From Macropodus opercularis (taxonomy: Eukaryota > Chordata > Actinopteri > Anabantiformes > Osphronemidae), in contig CM061090.1 in NCBI GenBank assembly GCA_030770545.1, positions 16,836,501 through 16,900,500 on the forward strand: 64,000 nucleotides of DNA, in the 5' to 3' direction. Made by a program: the position numbers and the translations under genes. Below the pieces are notes generated by a model that was not told the DNA's origin, did no database searches, and worked only from the letters and a program-made list of their open reading frames with translations. Each line of letters opens with the position of its first letter. The first letter of the stretch is position 1. Shown here piece after piece: positions 23,531 to 34,540 of the stretch.

Positions 23531-24439
23531 TGATATTTTATGCAGCTACCTGGAGAAGTATACCATATATACCACATATATCTGCAGAACAACAGAAATG
23601 TATAGAGCGTTTTGGCTTAGGGAGATACGTATGAAGTGAAAAGCATTGTTCCAACCCTGTGGAAACCATACTCTGAGAGGTCATTTAATGATAACACACA
23701 GAACTGGCTCTAGATTTTTCCAGTTTGGGTGTGAACAAATTATAGCTGTGTTTAGGTTGTTTATATCATTAAAATGAATTGCGTTAAAACAACGTCCGTG
23801 GAAGACTGATGTTCCTCCTCCACCCAGACCTGTGCTTCCAGTAATATGACTTGTGGAGGCTGACTCATTCAGACTGACATACCCTTACAGATGCAGCCAG
23901 GTTTCAGTAAGACATATGAATTTGTATTATTTGTATTTTATGTTTGTTTTTATTATGTTCCTAGAAATCACTCCTCTAGTGTCGTTTTTGTCATTTCTAA
24001 AACTTGTGAGAACTGTGATTCTTAAGTATGACTAGTATTGCCAGCTTACAAATACGGCAGCTCTAAATAATGGAGCGTAATTGGTAGTTGTTAACTCCTG
24101 TGTAAATTATAATCTAACTATATTTACACTTGTCCTTAGTCGGGAGATTAAAACATCATTCAGTGTTGTTTGCTCTGACCACAGGAATAAACTGGACTAT
24201 GGCTGCCAGTACCTCTGACCATAGGCTATAAAGTTGCAACTGGTCATCAGTTGTGTCACTGATTGGAGGAAACTTATTCAAAGCTATGACCATCATCCAG
24301 CCACTCTGACTTGAGGTGGCAGGGGACAGTTAACAGGATTTACAGTGGGCTGGCACTGACTGTTAGGGCCTTAACACTTGCCTTACCTTCTATGGTCCAG
24401 AGCTGTGCTTTTTATTCAGTCAGTCTCATCTCCAATCCT

Positions 24440-24625
24440 GGAAAACGATCTACTGCTTAGTCCTTGTAAGCATCACAGGCAATGCTGGAGCCTATTCCAG
24501 CTGTCAGTCGGGTGAGAGGTGGGCTGCCCCCGTCAGGTCTCCAGTCCATCAGCAAGTCATATACACACAAAGACGAATACTCACACCCACAGGCAATTTA
24601 GAATTTCCAAGCAACCTGTCTCACT
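24440..24625 (-). repeat. Second fragment of the same dispersed repeat, opposite part
   Basis: Reads GCTGGAGCCTATTCCAGCTG, GGGTGAGAGGTGGGCTGCCC and CACAGGCAATTTAGAATTTC, the other end of the repeat family at 23405-23530 as it appears in fish genomes when read on the opposite strand. The two fragments lie about 0.9 kb apart. Confidence 0.55.
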
Positions 24626-27600
24626 TTAAACCAGAACAAATGTATAGGTTAATAACAGCTGTTTTTGTGATGATGTGGGAAATAATATGGTACTGCACAG
24701 ATCCAGTGGCAGCCATTTTGTGCCTGCTTGTTGTTTACCCGGAGGCACGCATTAGATTTCTCACCATGTCTCACCACTGTTTTTTTACCATTTTACTGAT
24801 GTACCAAAAGGCGTATGCAGTGAAATCTGTGCTGTCTTTGTCTCTTTCTAAATGTCCCAATATTTACTTGCCTTAGGTAAAATATGCAGGTGTGTAAATG
24901 GAACGTAAAATGATCTTGTGATGGATTTGAATGACAAAACAAAAAAAAAATAAAAACAAAACCACACAGCTATGTATCCTGTGGTATGAAGACAAACACC
25001 ATAAAAGCAACAGTGTGTTCTACATGTCCTATATGACTAACGTCTATGTGCACAGTCCTTATATTGTTGTACACCAACTGTTTGAAAAGTGTGAGAGTGA
25101 GCATATAACAATGAAGACAACAATATTTTCTTACAAAAACAACGGGACCACACAAAGTATGACTCAGTCCATTCCATGCAATGAAAAATAAGTTGCAGAC
25201 ATATGAGGATGTTTTTCAGTGCAGGTAGTGTCGGACAGGTTTTTCAGTCAGTCAGTCATCTGCGTCACAGCAGGTGAAGCCAAGCCGTAACTTGAACAGC
25301 CCTATGCCCAATTAATTGTTTGGCTTTTGTCAAAGGTGCATCGCAGTTATTTTTATGTCTATCACTTTCTTTTTTTCCCGACACAAACATCTGACAACCT
25401 GAATTTTGACATGTACCAAAGTTCTTACATGAGTTCATGGGGAAACAGTTTGACAGTGACAGCAAATATTTATGTGTCAAGAAAGACATTCTTTCATCGT
25501 AATATTCCGTTAGAGATGTTTCTACTTAAACACTAAACAAGGCTTCAGTAAAGACTTCCCAGAAGAAACCTAACTCGTTCCTTTATTATTTTATATAACA
25601 TATATATATTACATATGGCCAGTCTGGCCAGGTCATAGCCTTATTACAATGCAGAAAACTCATTATTAGGTGTTTCTTCATATAATTTAGTAGGATTATA
25701 GGTTACAAATGTAACTGCAAATCTAATAATTCACCACAAACATAGTTGTTGATCCTTTTACATGTAAACATATTTTAGGTGAGCTCAAATGAAGTAGTTT
25801 TTTTTTTGGTTTGTATGTCTGTAAATTTGTTATAGAACTATTTTCCTTTGAAAACTAGGAGTTTCCTTTCCAGTGACACCTCAATAATGTAGCTCTTAGC
25901 ATCTAAAAACTACAGGCATTTGATGTTGGTTAGGCCTTTTACATGGCATAGATTATACAAGTCTGAAAAACAATTTAGATCCATTTGAAGATTTTTGCTA
26001 CTAATTTGTATGGCAAGTTTCTCATAAATAAATCCAAACTAAAATACATGGAGAAAAATTACTAACTGTAAGGTATAAATATTTTGTAATTGAATTTTTG
26101 CTATCTAAAGGAATGTTTCATTGTGACAGGACCTAGACCCATATAAATCAAATTAATTGTGTAGGCCTTGATCTAATCTTAAGTGTTACACGAGGTATGA
26201 CTTCACCATATTTATGGTCACCCCCTTCTCACTTTTCATTGTTTACTTAGTCTTTGTGGCATTGGGGCTGCCCTGTAGATTCACCCTATACTCCCTAGCA
26301 GCAGTCAAGACTTATTTAAGAATAGGAGCCATAGGATCTTCAGAACTACACTCGGAGCATTCCGGTGCTGTCTGTGTACTTTTCTTCTTGCAAGAATAAA
26401 AGACAACAGGAAGACAACTTTGAGTGACTTTTGTTTTTTTCATCAGTTTCCCGATAATTTGCCTTCACAGTTTCAAGGTTGAACAACTATAGATCAGGTG
26501 CTTTAAACTTGCAGACTAAAACAATAGGGAGAACAAGACAGAATGAGTCCAGGTTGTAAAACTCTTGTTTCAGTTCTTGTTGTTAGGGTTGAAAGTTGGA
26601 CATTAAGATGACTCAGCAGCAGATTTCATACGAACTGCTTAATAAGTTCAATATTTACAGACGTCACAATGACGGAAACAGCAGTAGAAAAAACAAAGAA
26701 GAAGAGAAAATTTCATCAGAGCAAGGTCAGTGACACCAGTCTTAATGTGGCTGTTTTGTGAATGTTATGTTTAAGGTTGACTTTGACTCCTTCAGTCATG
26801 TAGTTCTGCACAAGTGAAATATTGTTGAGTTTGCATATACCAGTAAACATTATTGTAGTATTTGTGTATGTAGTATTTCACCTGATTTAGCCTGTGTAAA
26901 CAAACTGCATCACTGATAATATAGAAATGTTAAACTGGGTTAATATATTACGCAGGTTTAAAATGACCAGTTTTAATGTGGTCTCTGGTTCACAACAAAA
27001 GTTGTTTTCTGAATCATACTATTAAGGAAGAAGCTTTAATAACCACTGACTGGTAAAGAGATGGCATGAACAAAGCTCTGCCAGTCCTTTGTCCTCCCAG
27101 CTCGTCGCACCCATCAATAAAAATAAAAAAAACATACAAAGACTGTTCAGGCTACATTTTATCTAACAACAATAGTCAACTGCCGAGAAGGTGTGTTGAA
27201 CAAGTGTAGTCACATATTTTGGATGATAACCCTTTTCGGTAAACTGTTATAATAATAGATTAAATACGTTCTACACAGGCGGAAGGAGCGTTCACACTGT
27301 TCCAGTCACTTGGCCATAACAGAACGCATTTTGCTTCACCTGCAGTCAGACCACACAGGTTACAAAACAGTATTTACCCCCCATCAAAACTATTGTGCTT
27401 GTATCTTACTTAATACCTCTGAATACGAATAAACAAATAATGGTATGTAAGGCACAAAGAAAATCAAGCTTTTACAAAATTGTATGGCACACATCCCAAG
27501 TTGTCCCCCTCTGGCTGTAACTACATTTCCCATGACCACCCTATGGAAGCACGTGAGACCAAACACGTTTTCGCGTGTTTGTGCTACTGCTGCTGTTCTT

Positions 27601-27889
27601 AAAGGAGACGCATCTTAAAGAGGCGCAGTTTCGGCTCAAAGAAACATGAGGTTAACTATAGCTTTAAGAAGTGAGTAACGCGCAATGTTTATAGCCTATT
27701 ATTTCTTATTAAACGTTGTGTTTTCGGCAATTTATGTAATTAAATGGCTGCGTAGCGACCGGTAATTGACTTCTGACGGCGCTAGCAACGATGATGCTAT
27801 GTAGGCAACGTTGAGTCTGAAATGGTCTGTGGTGAAAACTAACTAACACAAGTCTGTTGGGGGGTAACAAACGTTAAGCAAGAACCAAC

Positions 27890-30800
27890 ATGGACTTAAA
27901 ACCTAAACAGGGCCTGGATCGGCCTGAGGTTGAGACGACCAGAAGCCCAGCGGAGGCCTGCGACGCATCCTGGGATTCACGTGACCCGTGCAGCGGCGTA
28001 AGAGGAAGAAGCGGGCGAGGGAACGTCCCAGTGACGCCCCCTAAGTCTGCGTCCGGCGCCAGGACGTCGGTGCGTGTTTTGCGAGCCAGGTCTGCCGCAG
28101 CCGACGGGCGGAGCGGCCGGGAGAATGGCACATGTGACCAGAAACCTGGCAGAGTGCGTGGTGCACCTGTCCTTTCACGCTCCAGTAACACACCTGTCAT
28201 GCAGTAAGTGCGTGCTCTACGTGTTCCCACAAACAAAAACAAAGAAGCCCTTGTTGCTTGGTAGAGCAGCAGTGAACCTGAATCTCGTGGTAGCTGTCGC
28301 TTCGCCTGGTATTCAAAGCCAAACAGATGAGCTCAGTGCATGTGCTTTCTCGTATTTACTTTTCTCTCGTATTTGTTCCTGGCTGAAAGGTATTGTGACT
28401 TGCGTCACACAGTGTATTTACGTGCTGTGCTACAGTTTTCTTTAGATTCATGCATCTTGTGACGTGTGATGCTCTATTTCACACAGAACTGCCACAAAGA
28501 AATCCAAAGCCAGAAAAGGTAAGAAAAAAACAAAACAAAAAAACAAGTCACCTTGTTTCCTCCATTACATCTAAAAGGTGCGACCTAGCTGTTGTGATTT
28601 GTTTCATACATATATCACTGTCCATCAGCATCTCAGCCCACTCTGAGTCCAAAGATGCCCAAACGTGGAAGGGGCAGACAGAGGCTCCCACTCTCTGCAA
28701 CAGAATGCAAGCCTGAAGCAGACACAGAGGCTCCCGTGTCTGGTATGACTAAACTTCCTTTCCTGCTCTCCTGACAATAAGGTGGGAGATTATTTTAAAA
28801 CAGCAGATATCTTAAATTGAAATTCTTATTTTTCAGGGGAAGAAACGGGCACTGTGACAAGAAGCAGTGACAAGTGAGTGTTCAACCTATTAAATGAGCA
28901 GAACAGAAAATACTAATTTCTCGTTGAATTGCTTCAGTAAGTTTCATTGTGGCCAGTGTGGTGTCAATGTCCATATTAGCGTTGCAGATCTGGTCACAGG
29001 TGCCGATGAGAATCCTTCTTTCAGAGATGACCCAGATGGCCTTGTGTGCAAACCTCAGACAAAGATGTATGCTCATCTTTACATTGTTTCCATAATTACA
29101 ATTAGTCATGAATCACACTTTTAATGGTGTCCTCCCACATGATGAGACTGTTAGTAATAGTAAGTCGGAAGAGTTAGAAGTTTTCTAAATTTGAATTAAA
29201 TGAAAACTAAAAGACTTGTAGTGTATCATAAGTTTAAACTAGGAAATGTTCACACTTATCCGGTAAGTAAGCTCATTTTAAATTTTAAACCTGCTACAGG
29301 TCTCAAGTAACAACGGGCTGAGAAAGAACATTTTGAAAAGATCCAGTTGGCAAAACATCTAGCAACTAATTAAGTTAATTGACTTCTGTAACATGATTAG
29401 CTATAAGTGGGATGTCTTAGAGAGGCACAGTCTCTCAGAAGTAAAGGTGGGTAGAGGCTCTCCAATCTGTGAAAGAGTGCGTAAAAAGATTGTGGAATAC
29501 TTTAAAAATGTCAACGTCAAACTGCAAAGGCCTTGTAAAACTCATCATCTACAGTACATAACATTCAAAAGCTTCAAAAGACAATGCAAAACCACATACT
29601 GCAGCTACAGTATTACAACAGCATGGCTTAGGCGTAGAAGAGTCCGGGTGCTGAATTGGCCTGCCTGCAGTCCAGATCTTTCACCTATAGAGATCATTTG
29701 GGACATAATTAAATGAAAAAATCCAACACCAAAACTCTAGGAAGTCATAAGCTCCATACCTAGATGTCATAAAACTGAAACTGAAAAGATGAAGAGATGC
29801 TACACCAACTATTTTTAGACCTGTAGCAGGCATCAAGCCCATTTTCTGGATAAAAGTGTAAAATTTCTCAATTTAAACATTTGTCATGTTGTCTGTGTTG
29901 TATTGTGAATAACACATTCGCTTGTGTAATGTGAAAGCCTTAATATCCATTTTATTCCATTAAAAAAAAACACTTTTCTGGAATTCAGTTTGTATTTCTG
30001 TCTGTCTAGGGACGAGCCAAGGCAGTGTCCAACATCACAACCAACAGATGTCAAAAAAGAGGAGCCGGAGGAGGAGGATAAAGAAAAGGACATTAGAGAA
30101 GAATTGTGTGGGATGAGTGTACAGAATGAGGATGGAGTGGGTAATAACACAGCACCACCGTCTAGAAAGTAAGTAAACGATAAAGACATTCAGTTCAGAA
30201 TGTATCTTTCTATTATGTTCACACGATCCATAAATACATTCTGAGAACATGTTTTTTTTTTGCATTATCACAAAATGTTTCTCAGCGTGCCATGAAGGAA
30301 GTTAACACAATGTTATTATCTTCTTATGACGTCAAATAAGCAGGGACTTTTATTCTGTGGTCAGACCAAACTAGTTCCTACACTGGTAATGTTAGGAATG
30401 TTTTTCCTGAATTAAAGCTGAGGCCAGATATTATTTTAACAGACTTCCTGTAACAGGGACCTGTCATGGTGTCAGTAACTTAGAGGGCTAATCTGAGTTT
30501 TGTTTTAATTTCAGTCGAGGGAGACAACAGAAAGATGACAAAGGTCCTCGGCAGCCAAAACGAAGGTATTGAGTCATGTCTGTCTGTTATTTACTGTCAA
30601 TTACTAATGTTAAATGAATAGGTAGGGATTATTGTACAATGTCCTATCCTCTCCCCTCATAGGAAAAAGCCTCCAGTGCAGTATGTCCGGTGTGAAATAG
30701 AGGGCTGTGGTACTGTCTTAGCCCACCCACGCTACCTACAGGTCTAACTTCCCATCAACCATAATGCCCCCCTCCCCCACTATCACATGTTGTCCCCCAT

Positions 30801-32595
30801 GCTTCACAGTGGGGGCCACAGGTTCAGGAATCAACCATTCAAAACAAAAATCCAGACCAAAGGAAAGCTTTGGTACTGATAGGCCTTCATTTCCTAAAAT
30901 AGTGACAGATGGTTTTTTTAATTATATTTAAATTGTGTTGCTTGCCATAATATAGATTTGTACAGTGGTTATAGCAGCTCATGTAAACGAGTACCCACCC
31001 TTCTCTACCTTGGAAAGCTGATGATCTGAAGACGAGAAGTTGTTGAAACAATGTTGAAAACATTATAAAGGAATAAAATGCACTGAAGCGGAAGGTGTTC
31101 CTACAAACGTGTGTTTATATGAACTTAAATTCCACATACTGACACTTGTCTTCTACCTCCCTGTTTTAGCATCATATAAAATACCAGCACTTGCTCAAAA
31201 AAAAGTATGTGTGTGATCATCCCTCGTGTGGGCGCTTGTTTCGTCTGCAGAAGCAGCTGTTGCGCCACGCTAAACACCACACAGGTAATATTACTTAATT
31301 GTTAAACAGTGCTCGGCTGCCATTCTACCTTATTTATATCTACATTTTATTGGGAAAGTAATGAGGCCATTTCTGAACTGCCAAGACCACGTCTTCCTTG
31401 TCAGGTAGTAGAGTAGTGCTTGTCTGCCTGTTTTTCAGATCAGAGGGACTACATCTGTGAGTACTGTGCTCGGGCCTTCAAGAGCTCCCATAACCTGTCT
31501 GTACACAGAATGATCCACACGGGGGAGAAACCAATACAGTGAGATGACATCATATTTACTTATGTCATGCGATGGTTTGATCTGGACAAGGAACCAATAC
31601 GTCCCGTGTGTCTGACTGTCTGTGTATTAACTGATAATGACCCCATAATTTAGGTCCTGTCCTGATTCTAGTCCAAAAGCACAATTCTGTGACAACATCC
31701 TTGTTTGTTTGTTTTTAAACAAGCCACTTCTGCACTTAAGTCTTGAGAACAAATGCAGGCAGTTGAGACTTAAAGTTGTTCTCTGTCTCCATCTTGTGGC
31801 AGGTGTGAGATCTGCGGCTTCACCTGCCGTCAGAAGGCCTCTTTAAACTGGCACAGGAAGAAGCACGATGCAGAAGCTTCCTACCAGTGCTCTTGTTCCA
31901 TTTGTGGCAAAAAGTTTGAGAAAAAGGATTGTGTCATTGCTCACAAGGCCAAGAGCCACCCTGAGGTGCTCATAGCAGAGGCCTTGGCAGCTAACGGGGG
32001 CTCAGTGATAAGCAGCCCAACTGCTGTCCCAGAGACGGCCTTGGTTGCAGCGCAGCCCGAAGGTGCAGAAGGTGATATGTTCACTCCTCTACAGCAGGTA
32101 GTGCTTTCATTCGCTTCCCAGGCTCCAGTAGATGGATCTCAAGGCCACTTCCTCCAGCTGCCCACACACCCTGAGGTGGCACCTCAGCACACCCCTACCT
32201 TGCTGCAGCTCACCACTACCTCTCCTGTTCACAGCTCCAGCATTAGCCACCCCCAGCACATCCAGCTCTCCACCTTTCCTGCCAGCACTGTCACACCCAT
32301 GACTACTTTTGATTCCCAGAGCAGCCCTCTCACCCTCAACTCCATCACCACTCTTTCCTCCACAGACACCCTGGCTTCTCAGCAGACTGTGCAGTGGAAC
32401 AGGGAGGGGAATGAGGGTGCACAGATCCTCAGAGAGAGTGAGCTGTGGAACGGGTGTCAGCAGGGTGTTGCAGAAATAACATGGGAAGGAAACGGGGAGA
32501 CGAAGACGGAAATTGAGGGGATTACCTGGGAGCGGGAAGGAGAGAGACAGATTATGTTACAGTGTGCTGATGTTCATGGAGATGGTTTAATGTAG
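27890..32595 (+). CDS. zfp91: ZFP91-type zinc finger protein
   Basis: Eleven coding exons: 27890-28203, 28487-28518, 28629-28742, 28837-28873, 28938-29066, 30010-30168, 30515-30565, 30663-30741, 31170-31284, 31439-31538, 31803-32595; 640 residues. In mammals ZFP91 is a nuclear zinc finger protein reported to act as an E3 ubiquitin ligase in non-canonical NF-kappaB signalling. Seen here: a basic, low-complexity N-terminus, an acidic segment (KKEEPEEEDKEKDIREE), a basic GPRQPKRRKKPPVQYVRCE linker and five C2H2 fingers, CEIEGCGTVLAHPRYLQ on to CSICGKKFEKKDCVIAHKAK, followed by HPEVLIAEALAANGG as in ZFP91. The Ser/Thr/Gln-rich C-terminus is longer than in mammals (about 570 residues in total there). 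Exon 5 could alternatively begin nearer 28980 (acceptor ATATTAG), in the same frame. The start was chosen as the first ATG in a good context (AACATGG). Confidence 0.93.
29395..29880 (+). mobile_element. Tc1-like transposase relic in zfp91 intron 5
   Basis: The plus strand contains the end of a Tc1-family transposase: WLRRRRVRVLNWPACSPDLS followed by PIEIIWDII, the block around the last acidic catalytic residue. Upstream, a frameshift hides a DNAKPHTAA stretch, the block around the second catalytic Asp. Stops and frameshifts make it inactive. It is not part of zfp91. Confidence 0.8.
30745..30885 (-). mobile_element. Second Tc1-like fragment in zfp91 intron 8
   Basis: Plus-strand CCATGCTTCACAGTGGGGGC, CAGGAATCAACCATTC and CAGACCAAAGGAAAGC are in the order found in the reverse complement of fish Tc1 transposase genes. 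It is short and decayed, and it begins only a few bases after the exon 8 donor. Confidence 0.5.
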
Positions 32596-32699
32596 AGCCC
32601 CAGAGAACAAAGTGTCATGGTGAGTAAACAGAAACAAAGAGAACTGAAGGAGTTGTCAAAGTGAATATAACAAATTGTAAATGACCGCCTTACATGTTT

Positions 32700-33134
32700 G
32701 CACCCGTTCACGCTGCGCGCTCACAGAGTGGGCGGGGCTGTTCAACTCGAGAGAGAATCGAATACCGTTGTTTTACAGGCTGCTATAGTTCACGTAGCAC
32801 CTAAAAGTGGTTTATAGCCGTTTAGGAGAACGCATGTGTGCGCTGCAAGCTAACTGAGCGAACAGTTGCTCCCTTGGTGAGCGGAGCGAGGTATGTTTTC
32901 TGTTACTCTGTTTCTGTTTAATTGTTTTATCTGACGCAACCTACATGTGTATATGTACTTCTGCTTAACTGCGTCGTTATTTAATTTTATGTTGTTTAGT
33001 TTCACGGTGCTAAAGGACGCGAAGTGTATGTGGAAATTCCTAAAGATGTGCCGTCGTCCAATAAACTCACTGCACCCGTAAAGAGACTCTCTGCTACTTT
33101 CCGAGACACCGAGGGCAGCTACACAAATATATAA
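32700..33134 (+). other. Unassigned GC-rich block, possible two-exon transcript
   Basis: Between zfp91 and cntf there is a CpG-rich patch with a GGGCGGGGC box at about 32732 and a good donor (GAGCGAG then GTATGTTT) near 32891. A clear acceptor (TTATGTTGTTTAG) precedes 33000. The following block is open in one frame: GREVYVEIPKDVPSSNKLTA, then PVKRLSATFRDTEGSYTNI and stop. I could not join it to an ATG or to a known protein. It may be an alternative 5-prime exon for cntf, an exon of an unrecognised gene, or a non-coding RNA. Confidence 0.3.
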
Positions 33135-34540
33135 TTTATCCCCATGGATGACCGAGCTACTTTCCAGGGACTATAGTTAAAAACACTGAAGACCTACTAC
33201 ATTTGAACTATCTGTGTTGTATCTGTGTATCTATATGTTAAATATTTTAGAGATGATCAAAGAATGAAATATACATAAATATATATATATATATAAGAAG
33301 TAAGAAGATGTAATTACTGTAAACATATTTATAATATCCTTTGTATGTTTTTGCATTGGGAGGGAAGTTTAGTGTCATTTACAGGATTTTAAAAGTTAAC
33401 TGTTGCAAAAGGCAATAACAAACTTGTAATATTTGAAAATACATTAAAATGTACTTCTTTCAGTTTCATTTCAGGACAGCCGTTCTTTTTGTAGGATATA
33501 TGTTGGTATATGTTGATTTTATGTTGGTTCCTTCTGTTCACCGGTGCAGCTAATACATTGAAAAGCAATGTTAGAAAATAAAATACACCTCTGCACACGT
33601 CCTCCACTGCTGAGTATTCATAGGGTCATGATCCTTATTTAACAGCAGAGGGTTAGGAGTAACTAACAAACCAGTTATTTTCTTGTGTTTGTATTATGTA
33701 AGACGCATTTCCTAAACGGTAAAAACGTAAATGTCACTATGCAAAAGTGCAATAAAAGCAACATTTTACATCTACTGTAGAGTGAAGAGGTGAGTGTGTT
33801 GGTTTACTGTCTCTGTCTTTCAGGACAATGTAAACATGTCTGACTGGCGCACACAGTCAGTTTAATAACATTTGTAACAAGGGAGTCACATTAGTGCACG
33901 TCTCTCATAGATGGGCAGTTGCATGGTAAAGTGTGTACGCCATCATCAAGAGAGAGAAATGTTAAGGCTAGTCGTCTGATTTAAACACAACTGCTCTTCG
34001 CTTACTAGAGTCAAGTGACTGCAGTAAAGGCCTGGCAAAGTTTCTGGATTCCCACAAATTGTCAGTGTTCCATTTAAAGTTCAATGAGGACAAACTTCCC
34101 CCAGATGACGTTTGCTCTAATATGTTCTATATTTATTATATAAGTGTGAATGTCTGTTTCTTTAAGGGGCAATTAATTAATTGCAGAGAAAACATGCTTG
34201 TGTTACGCTCCCTGTGGTTGTTGGCGTCGTTGTAGTTTCCAGGGTGAGTGCAAAAGCTTTCCTGTAAAGGTCTGGTCTTGGGCCGTGGGGCCACAAGGTG
34301 GCGTCGTGGTTCGAGGTGAGAAGGAAAAACATCCTCTCTGCGAGCTGCCAGCGACACGACAGACCTGAACACGCTCCATGCGCTTCCCTCGCTGCCCGAA
34401 CCTCCGCTCCGCGTTTAAACCGAGGGTTTCCAGTACGACGTGCAAGCCGCTTTCTCCGCCAGTGTTTGCGGCCTAGGGGAACTCGTTGCTGTCGTCCAGG
34501 CCGCCGCTAACCCTCCTTCACAGACTGGGCTGGAGAGCAA
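33135..34540. other. zfp91 3-prime flank and cntf upstream region
   Basis: AATAAA signals occur at 33060-33065, 33577-33582 and 33751-33756, any of which could end a plus-strand transcript. From about 34300 the DNA is GC-rich and probably holds the cntf promoter and 5-prime UTR. No coding exon was seen. Confidence 0.5.

Larger units (their letters stand above)
22581..27889. other. Intergenic region between the mucin array and zfp91
   Basis: About 5.3 kb without a convincing gene. It holds three dispersed-repeat fragments (listed). The last 400 bases (about 27500-27889) become GC-richer and should contain the zfp91 promoter and 5-prime UTR; a short ATG frame at 27646 followed by a GTGAGT could be an upstream exon. 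A 19-codon open stretch at 26670-26726, followed by GTCAGT, is not supported by anything else. Confidence 0.5.

Noticed and set aside
26670..26726. ATG exon MTETAVEKTKKKRKFHQSK followed by GTCAGT
   Set aside because: Short, no partner exon found, weak donor, no recognised family.
29393..29716. 107-codon frame as a host gene
   Set aside because: It is a Tc1 transposase relic with a frameshift, lying inside a zfp91 intron.
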